NCBI GenBank assembly: GCA_018399015.1
Contig: CP073761.1
Coordinates: forward strand, 496,001-560,000
Source: Cyanobium sp. M30B3
Lineage (GTDB): Bacteria > Cyanobacteriota > Cyanobacteriia > PCC-6307 > Cyanobiaceae
DNA: 64,000 bases
Direction of reading: 5' to 3'
Below the pieces are notes generated by a model that saw nothing but the letters and a program-made list of their open reading frames with translations, was not told the origin of the DNA and searched no databases. Position 1 is the stretch's first letter. Each line of letters opens with the position of its first letter. Below, one piece after another: positions 53,867 through 62,486 of the stretch. The translations under genes were made by a program, and so were the position numbers.

Positions 53867-55105
53867 TCAGCCCAACGCCGGCAGCTGCGGTTCGGCCTTC
53901 GCCGCAGCTGGGGCGGGGGGCAGCGGCAGGGGCAGGGCGTTGCCGTCACCGTCGAACAGGCGCCAGCCGCCCGGGTCGATATCGAGGTGCACGGTTTCGC
54001 CGGGGGTGAGCTGGCGGTCGGGATCGGCGCGAACCTGCACCAGATGGTCGCCCTCCGCCAGCCGGCAGGTGAGCAGCTGTTCGTTGCCCAGGGCCTCGCT
54101 GTGGCACACCTCCGCCGCCAGGTTGCGGTTGGTGGCCGGGGCCAGGCGCAGGTGCTCCGGGCGCAGGCCGGCGGTGAGGGCCTGGCCAACCCGGGTGCTG
54201 GTGGCGCCGGCCAGCGGCTCCTCCAGGGCGAAGCGGCGGCAGCCCAGCAGCAGCTGGCCGGCCGCCGGGATCTGCACCGGCAGCAGGTTCATCGGCGGGC
54301 TGCCGATGAACTGGGCCACGAACAGATTGGACGGCCAGTGGTAGAGCTCCATCGGCGTGCCCAGCTGCTGCAGCGCTCCGGCATGCAGCACGGCGATGCG
54401 GTGGCCCATGGTCATCGCCTCCACCTGGTCGTGGGTCACGTAAAGCGTGGTGGTGCCCAGGCGCCGCTGCAGCTCCACGATCTGGGTGCGGGTACCGGTG
54501 CGCAGCTTGGCGTCCAGGTTGCTGAGCGGTTCATCCATCAGGAACACCGCCGGCTCCCGGGCGATCGCCCGCCCCAGGGCCACCCGCTGCTTCTGGCCGC
54601 CGGAGAGTTCCTTGGGCAGCCGCTCCAGCAGCGGCTCCAGCTCCAAGGTGGCTGCCACGTCGGCGATGCGCCGCTCGATCCGCTCCTCCCGGGGCGAGTT
54701 CAGCCGCAGGCCGGCGGGCAGGGGGCGGCTGGCCTGGTGCAGGCCATCGCGCAGCTGTTGCAGCGGCGTGCGCGGCTGGCTGCGGCGCAGGCCGAAGCCG
54801 ATGTTGCCGGCCACCGTGAGATGGGGGTAGAGGGCGTAGCTCTGGAACACCATCGCCACGTTGCGCTGGGCCGGCCGCAGGTCGGTGACCGGCCGGTTGC
54901 CCACCAGAATCGTGCCGCTGCTGGGTTGCTCCAGCCCTGCCAGCAGGCGCAGCAGGGTGCTCTTGCCGCAGCCCGATGGGCCCACCAGCACCAGGAATTC
55001 GCCGTCGCGCACGTGCAGGTCGAGCTGGCGCAGCACCGAAATGGGAGCGCCGCCGCGGCGACCGGGGTAGGTCTTGCAGACCTGCTGGAAGCGAACGTCA
55101 GCCAA
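53867..55105 (-). CDS. ABC transporter ATP-binding subunit (MalK/UgpC type)
   Basis: The 412-residue protein has Walker [11 protein letters not shown]-loop [13 protein letters not shown], signature [14 protein letters not shown], Walker [12 protein letters not shown], the TLYVTHDQ switch and a C-terminal TOBE/OB regulatory domain (about residues 270-395). A 35-residue insertion after the Q-loop region ([18 protein letters not shown]) is typical of picocyanobacterial members. A TTG at 55103-55105 follows AAGGAG; the longer frame would overlap obgE. It probably energises a sugar or osmolyte importer encoded elsewhere (glucosylglycerol type is possible). Confidence 0.85.
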   Translation of the reverse strand: MADVRFQQVCKTYPGRRGGAPISVLRQLDLHVRDGEFLVLVGPSGCGKSTLLRLLAGLEQPSSGTILVGNRPVTDLRPAQRNVAMVFQSYALYPHLTVAGNIGFGLRRSQPRTPLQQLRDGLHQASRPLPAGLRLNSPREERIERRIADVAATLELEPLLERLPKELSGGQKQRVALGRAIAREPAVFLMDEPLSNLDAKLRTGTRTQIVELQRRLGTTTLYVTHDQVEAMTMGHRIAVLHAGALQQLGTPMELYHWPSNLFVAQFIGSPPMNLLPVQIPAAGQLLLGCRRFALEEPLAGATSTRVGQALTAGLRPEHLRLAPATNRNLAAEVCHSEALGNEQLLTCRLAEGDHLVQVRADPDRQLTPGETVHLDIDPGGWRLFDGDGNALPLPLPPAPAAAKAEPQLPALG

Positions 55106-55144
55106 TCTCCTTCGCTGCCTCGGGCCCTGCGTGCGGCGCGATCC

Positions 55145-55150
55145 TAGGTT
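55145..55150 (+). promoter_or_regulatory. Possible -10 box (TAGGTT) of obgE
   Basis: The hexamer ends 7 bp before the obgE ATG. If used, the transcript would have almost no leader. It matches the TAGNNT pattern seen before other genes here. Confidence 0.3.
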
Positions 55151-55157
55151 TGCTGCA

Positions 55158-56156
55158 ATGCAGTTCATCGATCAGGCCCGCATCGCGGTGAAGGCCGGCC
55201 GCGGCGGCGACGGCATCGTGGCCTTCCGCCGCGAGAAATATGTGCCCGCCGGCGGGCCCGCCGGCGGCGACGGCGGCCGCGGCGGCGACGTGCTGCTGCG
55301 GGCCGATGCCAACCTGCAGACCCTGCTCGATTTCAAATACAAGCGCCTGTTCGCCGCCGACGATGGCCGGCGCGGCGGTCCGAACCGTTGCACCGGCGCC
55401 AGCGGCGAGCACCTGCTGATCAAGGTGCCCTGCGGCACCCAGGTGAGCGATGCCCGCACCGGCATCCTGCTCGGCGATCTCACCGCCGCCGGCGATGAGC
55501 TGCTGGTGGCGGTGGGCGGCCGCGGCGGCCTGGGCAATGCCCACTACCTCAGCAACCGCAACCGGGCGCCGGAGAAGTGCACCGAGGGCAAGGACGGCGA
55601 GGAGTGGCTGCTGCAGCTGGAGCTCAAGCTGCTGGCCGAGGTGGGGATCATCGGTCTGCCCAATGCCGGCAAGAGCACGCTCATATCCGTGCTCTCGGCG
55701 GCCCGGCCCAAGATCGCCGACTACCCCTTCACCACCCTGGTGCCAAATCTCGGGGTGGTGCGGCGTCCCAGTGGCGATGGCACCGTGTTCGCCGACATTC
55801 CCGGCCTGATCGCCGGGGCAGCCCAGGGCGCCGGCCTGGGCCACGACTTCCTGCGCCACATCGAGCGCACCCGGCTGTTGCTGCACCTGGTGGATGCCTC
55901 CTCAGCCACGGTGATGGAGGACGTGCAGGTGGTTGAGCGGGAACTTCAGGCCTACGGTCATGGCCTGGAGCAACGCCCACGCCTGCTGGCGCTCAACAAG
56001 ATTGAACTGGTTTCCGCGGACGAACTGGAAGGCCTGGTTCACCAGCTGAAGACCCACCGGAAGGATCAGGGGGTGCTGGCCATTTCAGCCGCCACATCGG
56101 CCAACCTGAACCAGCTGCTGGCGGCGGTGTGGCAGCAGCTGGGCATTCAGGCCTGA
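55158..56156 (+). CDS. obgE: GTPase ObgE/CgtA
   Basis: Obg is an essential GTPase in ribosome assembly and stress responses. The 332-residue protein has the N-terminal glycine-rich Obg fold ([47 protein letters not shown]) and the G domain: G1 GLPNAGKST (about residue 170), G2 [10 protein letters not shown]3 DIPGLI and G4 ALNKIEL. The C-terminal domain is absent, as in cyanobacterial Obg. It is convergent with cp12. Confidence 0.96.
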   Translation: MQFIDQARIAVKAGRGGDGIVAFRREKYVPAGGPAGGDGGRGGDVLLRADANLQTLLDFKYKRLFAADDGRRGGPNRCTGASGEHLLIKVPCGTQVSDARTGILLGDLTAAGDELLVAVGGRGGLGNAHYLSNRNRAPEKCTEGKDGEEWLLQLELKLLAEVGIIGLPNAGKSTLISVLSAARPKIADYPFTTLVPNLGVVRRPSGDGTVFADIPGLIAGAAQGAGLGHDFLRHIERTRLLLHLVDASSATVMEDVQVVERELQAYGHGLEQRPRLLALNKIELVSADELEGLVHQLKTHRKDQGVLAISAATSANLNQLLAAVWQQLGIQA

Positions 56157-56165
56157 GGGGTTGGC

Positions 56166-56384
56166 TCAGTCGTCGTAGACGAGGCACTCGGGGGCCTCGG
56201 GGTTCATGTCACAGAAGACCTCGAGGGGGCTGGGATCGTGGCTGTCCTCGGGGTGGTGGGCCTTGTACTCCTCCAGACCCTTCAGCTCGCCCTCCAGGTG
56301 GCGCACCTTGGCGTCATCGCCGGCGGCCCGGGCGGCCTCGATCTCGCTCTTGTCCTTCTGGATGTGATCGTCGATGGTGCTCAT
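56166..56384 (-). CDS. cp12: CP12, Calvin-cycle regulator (C-terminal Cys pair only)
   Basis: CP12 ties GAPDH and phosphoribulokinase together in the dark. The 72-residue protein has the C-terminal half LEVFCDMNPEAPECLVYDD with the redox Cys pair. The N-terminal Cys pair and the AWDxVEEL core are absent, the form I associate with marine/freshwater Synechococcus. The N-terminus is helical (IDDHIQKDKSEIEAARAAGD). Convergent with obgE. Confidence 0.9.
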   Translation of the reverse strand: MSTIDDHIQKDKSEIEAARAAGDDAKVRHLEGELKGLEEYKAHHPEDSHDPSPLEVFCDMNPEAPECLVYDD

Positions 56385-56526
56385 GAGGTACCGGCCCTCG
56401 GGGCCCGGAACGGATCGGGCCCACCATACGGGCCTTGCCAGGCGGGATGGAATCCTTTTTGTGCGGCTGGTGATCCGGCGGGCCAGCGGGACGCGCTTGT
56501 GTGTGCAAACCCCCACCGACTGCCAG

Positions 56527-58491
56527 CTACTCGGCCAGTTCGCTCAACTCCAGCCAGCGTTCCTCGGCCGTGTGCAGCCTGCCGCTCAGGTCGGCAAGGG
56601 TCTGGGTGAGGGTCTCCAGTCGGGTGTAGTCGCTGCCGGCGCCGGCCAGCTCCTGCTCCAGCTGGCTGCGCTCGGCTTCCCAGCGGGGCAGATCGGCCTC
56701 GATCTGAGCCAGTTCGCGCTTCTCCTTCATGCTGCGCCGCCGGGGCCCCTCCCGGGCCGGGCGTTGCCCCTGGCCAGCGGTGCGCCTGGCTTGCGCGGCC
56801 GGTGTCCCAGCGGCAGCTGCGCTGGCCCGGGTGGTCTGGGCCTGCTCCAGATAGGCGCTGTAATTGCCCTCGAATCGTCTCAGCTCTCCGTTGTCGAAGG
56901 CGAACAGGCGATCCACGGTGCGGTCGAGGAACCAGCGGTCGTGGGACACCACCAGCACGCAGCCGCGGAAGTCCTCGAGGAAGTCCTCCAGCACCGCCAG
57001 GGTCTGCACGTCGAGGTCGTTGGTGGGCTCATCCAGCAGCAGCACATTCGGGGCCTCGATCAGCAGGCGACACAGGTGCAGCCGCCGCCGCTCGCCGCCG
57101 GAGAGCCTGCTCACCGGCTGGTGCTGCTGGGCCGGCGGGAACAGGAAGCGCTCCAGCAGCTGGCTGGCGCTGAGGTTGCTGCCCTCCACCACCACGTTGC
57201 TGGCGGCCTCCTTCACCACGTCGATCACCTTGCGGGGGCGTCCCGCCGCGTCCAGCTCCTGCACCAGCACGTCGCTGTGCTGGTCGAAGTAGGCCAGTTT
57301 CACGGTGCTGCCCAGCTCCAGCCGGCCGCTGTGGCAGCCCTGGCCATCTCCCGCGGCCACGGCCGCGATCCGGTTGAGCAGGCTGCTCTTGCCCGAGCCG
57401 TTGGGGCCGATGATGCCCACCCGGTCTTCCGGACTGAAGCTGTAGCTGAACCCGCGCAGCAGGGGCGCCTGCCCCGCTGACCGCGCGTCTGCGCTGGCCC
57501 AGATGCAGAGATCCTCGGCCTCGATCGCCCGCTTTCCCAGGCGGCGCTGGTTGCTGGCCAGGCTGAGCTCACCTCGGGCCTGACGCCTGGGGGTGTCCTG
57601 CAGGGCCTCGATCCGCTGGATGCGGGCCTTCTGCTTGGTGCTGCGGGCCTTGGGGCCCCGGCGCAGCCACTCCAGTTCCCGCCGCAGCACCCCGCGCAAC
57701 CTGGCCTCGCCGGCCTCGGCGGCGGCCTCCTCCTCCGCCTGGCGGGCCAGATAGGTGGCGTAGCTGCCGGCGTAGTGGCGCGCCTCCCCCCGGTCCACCG
57801 CCACGATCCTGTTGGTCACCCGATCGAGCACATAGCGGTCGTGGGTCACCAGCACCAGGGCTCCAGGGAAGCGGCCCAGGAAGCCCTGCAGCCATTGCAC
57901 CCCATCGGCATCGAGGTGGTTGGTGGGCTCATCCAGCAGCAGCAAGTCGGGTTCGGCCACCAGGGCGGCCGCCAGGGCCAGCCGCTTGCGGTAGCCGCCC
58001 GAGAGGTCGCCCACCCGGCGGGTCACATCCCGCACCCCCAGCCGCTCCAGCACCTCGCGGATCTGCTGCTCCAGGGCCCAGGCCTGGGTCTGGTCCATGC
58101 GGGCGTTGAGCTGGCCCAGTTCGGCCAACAGCGCCTGCTGGTGGCCGCCGCCGCCGGGGGCATGGGCCAGGGCGTCGCTCACCGCCGTGTAGCGGGCCAG
58201 CAGGGCCATCTTCTCGCCGCTGCCGGCGAACACCGCTTCGAGCACCGTGCGCTCCGGGTCGAGCTGGGGCTCTTGGCTCACCAGCACCACCCGGGCCTGG
58301 GGCAGGGTGCGCCGCTCCCCCTTCCCCACCGGCTCCTGCCCGGCCAGCACCCGCAGCAGGGTGCTCTTGCCGGCTCCATTGGGGCCGATCAGGCCCAGCC
58401 GGTCGCCCGGCTCCACGTGCAGGCTGAGGTCGTCGAAGAGAGTGCGGATGCCGAAGTCCTTGCGGACCCCCACCAGGCTGATCAGGCTCAC
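56527..58491 (-). CDS. ABC-F family ATPase
   Basis: ABC-F proteins act on ribosomes in translation or resistance. The 654-residue protein has two ATPase domains: first Walker A GPNGAGKST with signature LSGGYRKRLALA and LLLLDEPTNHLD; second GPNGSGKSS, signature LSGGERRRLHL and LLLDEPTNDLD. A helical linker (about residues 245-300; ARLRGVLRRELEWLRRGPKA) and a C-terminal coiled coil (about 570-650) are present. The GTG start overlaps the upstream stop (GTGA), so it is coupled to DUF2301. Confidence 0.94.
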   Translation of the reverse strand: MSLISLVGVRKDFGIRTLFDDLSLHVEPGDRLGLIGPNGAGKSTLLRVLAGQEPVGKGERRTLPQARVVLVSQEPQLDPERTVLEAVFAGSGEKMALLARYTAVSDALAHAPGGGGHQQALLAELGQLNARMDQTQAWALEQQIREVLERLGVRDVTRRVGDLSGGYRKRLALAAALVAEPDLLLLDEPTNHLDADGVQWLQGFLGRFPGALVLVTHDRYVLDRVTNRIVAVDRGEARHYAGSYATYLARQAEEEAAAEAGEARLRGVLRRELEWLRRGPKARSTKQKARIQRIEALQDTPRRQARGELSLASNQRRLGKRAIEAEDLCIWASADARSAGQAPLLRGFSYSFSPEDRVGIIGPNGSGKSSLLNRIAAVAAGDGQGCHSGRLELGSTVKLAYFDQHSDVLVQELDAAGRPRKVIDVVKEAASNVVVEGSNLSASQLLERFLFPPAQQHQPVSRLSGGERRRLHLCRLLIEAPNVLLLDEPTNDLDVQTLAVLEDFLEDFRGCVLVVSHDRWFLDRTVDRLFAFDNGELRRFEGNYSAYLEQAQTTRASAAAAGTPAAQARRTAGQGQRPAREGPRRRSMKEKRELAQIEADLPRWEAERSQLEQELAGAGSDYTRLETLTQTLADLSGRLHTAEERWLELSELAE

Positions 58492-59171
58492 GCGATTGTG
58501 GCTCGGCGCTGTTCCTCCAGAAAAGCAAACACGCTCTTGTCCCCCACATCGGCCGCGGCGGCCATCGGGAACTTGCGCAGGCAGAGCACCAGCAGCAGGG
58601 CGGCCTCCAGCGCCAGCAGCCGACCCACCAGCGGCGGCGCCAGCAGCCCGCTCAGCTGGCCGAGCAGGGCCAGGGGCAGCAGCAGGGTGACGCCGATCGC
58701 CTCCGGCCGGCGGAAGCAGAAGAACTCCTTGAAGCCGATGCCGGCCAGGGCAGCGGCCAGGGGGCCCAGCGCCCAGATCCAGCGGCCATCCGCCGCCAGG
58801 GTGGCCGCCATCGCCGCCGGGCCCACCCGCCTGGCCAGCAGCCCCAGCCCCAGGCAGCCCAGCAGCCAGAACAGCTGCAGGGCCCGGTGCAGGGGCCGGA
58901 GGTAGATGTGAATCCAGCGCAACGCCAGGCCGATCCCCGCCGCCAGCGGCAGCAGCCAGGGCCACACCATCTCGCCCCCCAGCAGCTGCCACTGCAGCAG
59001 CAGGGCGCCCTGGGCGAGGGCTGCCATGAGCAGGCTGAGCCGGTAGGCCAGCACCTCGCGCCGGTCGCGGTCGGTGATGCGGAAGGGGCCGTAGACCCCC
59101 TCAATCAACGGGCCGGCGGCGTCTCCACCATCGCCCCCGCTTGGCTGGGGCTGCTCAGAGGGGAGAACCAT
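58488..59171 (-). CDS. DUF2301 integral membrane protein
   Basis: The 227-residue protein (ATG at 59169-59171) opens with a hydrophilic head (GPFRITDRDRREVLAYRLS) then has six or seven hydrophobic stretches, e.g. LLLQWQLLGGEMVWPWLLPL, ALQLFWLLGCLGLGLL and ALEAALLLVLCL. FKEFFCFRRPE and FPMAAAADVGDKSVFAFLEEQ are the most distinctive loops. Family function is unknown. It overlaps the ABC-F gene by 4 bp and lies just after the GST gene on the same strand. Confidence 0.8.
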   Translation of the reverse strand: MVLPSEQPQPSGGDGGDAAGPLIEGVYGPFRITDRDRREVLAYRLSLLMAALAQGALLLQWQLLGGEMVWPWLLPLAAGIGLALRWIHIYLRPLHRALQLFWLLGCLGLGLLARRVGPAAMAATLAADGRWIWALGPLAAALAGIGFKEFFCFRRPEAIGVTLLLPLALLGQLSGLLAPPLVGRLLALEAALLLVLCLRKFPMAAAADVGDKSVFAFLEEQRRATIA

Positions 59172-60198
59172 GGCTCGTTCCGTCGGGACATGCACCGACC
59201 AGTGTGGCCAGCTCCGACCCAGCCGGAACGATGCCCGAGGGATGCAGGGGGAACAGGGCGCCGAAGTAGTCGCGGCGCCAGGCATCTGGCCAGCAGCTGG
59301 CCTCCACCCCCGGCAGAGCGTGGAAGCGGCTGCGCCACCGCCACAGCGCCGGCAGTTGCCAGAGGGGCTGGCGGCTAACGCCGAAGAGGGGTGCGTAGAC
59401 CAGCTCCAGCCGGATCAGGGTGGCGAACAGCTGCACGTCAGCCAGGCTGGGCTGGGCACCGCTCAGCCAGGGGCTGGACGCCAGGGTGTGCTCGGCCTCC
59501 TGCAGGGTGGCAAAGAGCTCCCTTTCAGCCTGGTCGTAGGCCGCCTGGGTGCGGGCGAAGCCGCAGCGGTACACCCCATCGTTCACGCTCTGCTGCAGGC
59601 GCTGCCGCCAACTGGCCGTGCTCTGCCGCTGGTCCGGCGGATCGAGATCGATCGCCCCGGCGCCTGCGGGCCACTGGTTGAGCAGCTCGATCAGCCGGGC
59701 GCTCTCGCCCACCAGCACCTGGCTGCGGCTGCGGGAATAGAGCAGGGGCACCGTGGCCCGAACCCCCGCAGCGGCCCCGCAGCGCCGGTAGAGCTCCAGC
59801 AGGCTGGCGCAGCCCTCGAACGGCGAGGGGAAGCACCAGCGCCCGGCCCTGGCGTCGGGCTCCACCACCACCAGCTCGATCGTGCCTCCCAGCTCCCGCA
59901 GGCTCCACACCAGCCAGGCCCGATGGGCCCAGGGGCAGCTGCGGCCCACGATCAATACGTGGGCCCCTGCCATGGCTGCATCCGCTGGCAGGGGCGGCAG
60001 CGCCGCGAAGCCCGCCTCCGGCCTGCGGTAATGGCCTGCTGCATCGGCAGGACCAAGGCCTGCCATCAGTCGCAGCCACTGCCAGTGCCAGGCCTCCCGC
60101 ACGCCGCTCACCAGCCATGGAGGGGGAGTCAGAGCCTGCTCCGGGAGTGGCGTGACAAATCTGGGCCAGATCGGCGCGAAAATCCAGGGGTGCTGCAT
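59155..60198 (-). CDS. Glutathione S-transferase, Xi-class (glutathionyl-hydroquinone reductase-like)
   Basis: The Xi-class motif SCPWAHRAWLVW (catalytic Cys) is clear, followed by a GST N-domain (ATVPLLYSRSRSQVLVGESA) and a helical C-domain (SWRQRLQQSVNDGVYRCGFA, LFATLIRLELVYAPLF). Such enzymes remove glutathione from hydroquinone conjugates. About 347 residues from the ATG at 60196-60198; another in-frame ATG lies at 60205-60207. The start is tightly divergent from (and may overlap) the aspartoacylase start. Confidence 0.85.
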   Translation of the reverse strand: MQHPWIFAPIWPRFVTPLPEQALTPPPWLVSGVREAWHWQWLRLMAGLGPADAAGHYRRPEAGFAALPPLPADAAMAGAHVLIVGRSCPWAHRAWLVWSLRELGGTIELVVVEPDARAGRWCFPSPFEGCASLLELYRRCGAAAGVRATVPLLYSRSRSQVLVGESARLIELLNQWPAGAGAIDLDPPDQRQSTASWRQRLQQSVNDGVYRCGFARTQAAYDQAERELFATLQEAEHTLASSPWLSGAQPSLADVQLFATLIRLELVYAPLFGVSRQPLWQLPALWRWRSRFHALPGVEASCWPDAWRRDYFGALFPLHPSGIVPAGSELATLVGACPDGTSHGSPL

Positions 60199-60205
60199 CG
60201 AGGCC

Positions 60206-61198
60206 ATGGATTCACAGCCCCAGGCCGCCGCCGTGCTGGTGGTGGCCGGCACCCATGGCAACGAGCGCAATGCCCCCTGGCTGCTGCAGCACTGGCAGCG
60301 GCACCCCGGCAGCCTGGCCAGCGCCGGGCTGCAGCTGGAGCTGGTGCTGGGCAACCCCGCTGCCCACGCCCGCAACCAGCGCTACCTGGAGCGGGATCTC
60401 AACCGCAGCTTCCGCCCCGATCTGCTGGCCGATCCCCAGGCCCAGGGGCCGGATCTGGAGCGGGCTCGGCAGCTGCTGGCCCACCACGGTCCCGCGGGCC
60501 AGCACCCCTGCGCCGTGGCCTTCGACCTGCACAGCACCACCAGCGCCATGGGCAACTCCCTGGTGCTCTATGGCCGCCGCCCCGCCGATCTGGCCCTGGC
60601 CGCGGCCTTGCAGGCCCGGCTGGGACTGCCGATCTATCTGCATGAGGGCGATCCCAGCCAGACCGGTTTCCTCGTGGAGCGCTGGCCCTGTGGCCTGGTG
60701 ATCGAGGTGGGCCCCGTGCCCCAGGGGGTGATCCAGGCTCCGATCTGCCGCCACACCCAGCTGGGCCTGGAGGCGGCCCTGGCGGTGCTGGCCGAAGCCC
60801 GCCAAGGTCGCATGCGCCTGCCGCGGAGCCTGCTGGTGCATCGCCATCTGGGCAGCCTCGATCTGCCCCGCGCCGGGGACGGCACCCCCCTGGCCTGTCT
60901 CCATCCCCAGCGGCAGCATCGCGACTGGCGGCCGATCCGCCCCGGCGATCCCCTGTTCCTGGAACCGGGCGGTGCCGTGATTCCCTACCGGCCGTCCGCT
61001 GCTCTTGAGGCGCAGGCGGCCCGGGGGGAGGTGGTGCCGGTGTTCATCAACGAGGCGGCCTATGGCGAGAAAGGCATCGCCCTCAGCCTCACCCAGCGCG
61101 AAGTCGTGATGAGCCAGGCCAGCTGGGCTGATGCCCTGATCTCCCTGGCCACCCGCCTGCGGTTGGCCGCAGATCAGGGGCGCGGGGGACCGTTGTAG
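60206..61198 (+). CDS. Aspartoacylase family zinc hydrolase
   Basis: The family removes acyl groups from N-acyl amino acids such as N-acetylaspartate. The 330-residue protein has zinc ligands in VVAGTHGNERNAP (His, Glu) and the His in FDLHSTTSAMGNS, plus the substrate Arg block ERDLNRSF. The C-terminus EAAYGEKGIALSLTQREV fits the beta-rich lid. The ATG at 60206 is preferred over an earlier frame start at 60152. The 3' end overlaps a convergent exported-protein gene by 25 bp. Confidence 0.9.
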   Translation: MDSQPQAAAVLVVAGTHGNERNAPWLLQHWQRHPGSLASAGLQLELVLGNPAAHARNQRYLERDLNRSFRPDLLADPQAQGPDLERARQLLAHHGPAGQHPCAVAFDLHSTTSAMGNSLVLYGRRPADLALAAALQARLGLPIYLHEGDPSQTGFLVERWPCGLVIEVGPVPQGVIQAPICRHTQLGLEAALAVLAEARQGRMRLPRSLLVHRHLGSLDLPRAGDGTPLACLHPQRQHRDWRPIRPGDPLFLEPGGAVIPYRPSAALEAQAARGEVVPVFINEAAYGEKGIALSLTQREVVMSQASWADALISLATRLRLAADQGRGGPL

Positions 61199-61623
61199 AT
61201 CACCTCCAGCACCGCCCTGCCATCCCGCGACACCAGGATTTCCGTCTCGGCGGTGGCGGGCAGCTGCAGTTGCTCCCAGCCGGGAGGCCCCCCCTGGAAA
61301 CGGAACACGAAACCACGTTCCTCCCGCTTCAAGAGGCAGGGGTTGTCGCTGATGCCGGCATACATGCAGCCGGCTGGGCGGTAGATGGTGAGGCCTCCAT
61401 TCAGGCGGATGGCGGCATCCCGGGCGAGGTTGAGGCCCCGCTGCAGCCCCTGGGAGTCGGCCAGGACCGCTTCAATGCGCTCCATGGCACCTGTGGTGCG
61501 CGGTGCGGCCGGGCCATCGGGAGACTGGCCATGGCCAGCCAGGGCTCCCAGGGACAGCAGCACGGGGGCCAGCAGCAGCGGGCCCATCAGCCGGGCTGCG
61601 GAGGCAAAAGGCGGAGGCAACAT
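61174..61623 (-). CDS. Exported hypothetical protein
   Basis: The 149-residue product has a signal peptide (LMGPLLLAPVLLSLGALAGHG) and a mature region with a disulfide-competent Cys pair (GCMYAGISDNPCLL) and a beta-rich end (TEILVSRDGRAVLEVIYNGP). The ARDAAIRLNGGLTIYRPAGC block resembles conserved Synechococcus periplasmic proteins of unknown role. ATG at 61621-61623; an earlier start at 61674 is less likely. Confidence 0.7.
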   Translation of the reverse strand: MLPPPFASAARLMGPLLLAPVLLSLGALAGHGQSPDGPAAPRTTGAMERIEAVLADSQGLQRGLNLARDAAIRLNGGLTIYRPAGCMYAGISDNPCLLKREERGFVFRFQGGPPGWEQLQLPATAETEILVSRDGRAVLEVIYNGPPRP

Positions 61624-61681
61624 CGCCTGAGGGAAACTCCCCAACAGCAGATCCCATCCCTGCGGGGCTGTCAAGCGACGG

Positions 61682-62050
61682 TCAACCGCAGACCAGGGTG
61701 TTCTGCTCCTGGGTGCAGGGCAGGTCGCTGCTGCTGCCGTCGCCCCAGTAGATCCGCAACCGGTCGTCCTCGGTGCCCGTTCGCAGGGTGAGGGACTTCA
61801 CCGGCCCGGCGGGAGGTTTGCCGGATGTGTCGGCGGCATTGCGGGCGGGGATGTCGTTGAGCCGCTTCTCCAGTTGCTGCAGCTTGAGGTCGAGCTGCTC
61901 CTGGCGTTGCTGCAGGTCCTGCACGGCTGCCGAGGGCTGCTGCTGTTTCGGCCCGCACCCGCCCAGCAGCAGGGCCAGGCAACAGCCGATGCCGCTGAGC
62001 AGCAGGGTGGCCCGGTGGTTGTGCGCCGGGACGGGGCAGGACAGGGCCAT
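61682..62050 (-). CDS. Lipoprotein with coiled coil
   Basis: The 122-residue product has a lipobox LALLLGGC (lipidated Cys about residue 32), a Gln-rich coiled coil (VQDLQQRQEQLDLKLQQLEK) and a C-terminal beta-like region (LRTGTEDDRLRIYWGDGSSS, LPCTQEQNTLVC) with two cysteines. It probably sits in the outer or cytoplasmic membrane facing the periplasm. No known family was recognised. Confidence 0.7.
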   Translation of the reverse strand: MALSCPVPAHNHRATLLLSGIGCCLALLLGGCGPKQQQPSAAVQDLQQRQEQLDLKLQQLEKRLNDIPARNAADTSGKPPAGPVKSLTLRTGTEDDRLRIYWGDGSSSDLPCTQEQNTLVCG

Positions 62051-62088
62051 ACGGGCTGGACTGGGGAGAAGGGGAACCTTTAGCAGCC

Positions 62089-62229
62089 TCAGGCTGCCGC
62101 AGCCAGCCGCTCGCTCCAATACACAACAGCACCCAGCCGTTCGAGTTCCTGGCGGCGACGGCGGGCCCACTGCACGGGAATCCGCTCCTCAAAGCGCTCG
62201 CCATGGAGATCCCAGCGCAGCAACACCAT
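62089..62229 (-). CDS. Small basic hypothetical protein (46 aa)
   Basis: From the ATG at 62227-62229 the frame reads MVLLRWDLHGERFEERIP and continues with an Arg-rich helix (QWARRRRQELERLGA) to a stop at 62089. The alternation of hydrophobic and charged residues looks coding and resembles short conserved proteins of picocyanobacteria, but I cannot confirm a family. It is on the strand opposite psbA, just upstream of it. Confidence 0.5.
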   Translation of the reverse strand: MVLLRWDLHGERFEERIPVQWARRRRQELERLGAVVYWSERLAAAA

Positions 62230-62330
62230 GCCTTGAGGCCTGAAGAGGATGTCCCGAGCCTGCCGAGCGGATCAGCAGGTTGCGAGACACGGTGGGCCAA
62301 CCCTGACCAGTCGCCCCTTCGACATCCCCC

Positions 62331-62360
62331 TTCACAAACCCCGCAATGTTCTGTTACAGT
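62331..62360 (+). promoter_or_regulatory. psbA promoter (-35 TTCACA, -10 TACAGT)
   Basis: TTCACA (62331-62336) and TACAGT (62355-62360) are 18 bp apart, a good sigma-70-type match. Transcription would start near 62367, giving a leader of about 120 nt before the psbA ATG. The leader has a CCCCG/CGGGG stem (about 62419-62434). Confidence 0.6.
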
Positions 62361-62486
62361 CAATGGCGACGGGATTCCGTCCCCGGCGGTTCCCCCCTGT
62401 GGGTTCCCGTCTTACGTACCCCGGCTGAGCGGGGCTCCTGATTCGTTCAGGGGCATCCACCAAGCCACCACCCCTTTCTCGTTCTC

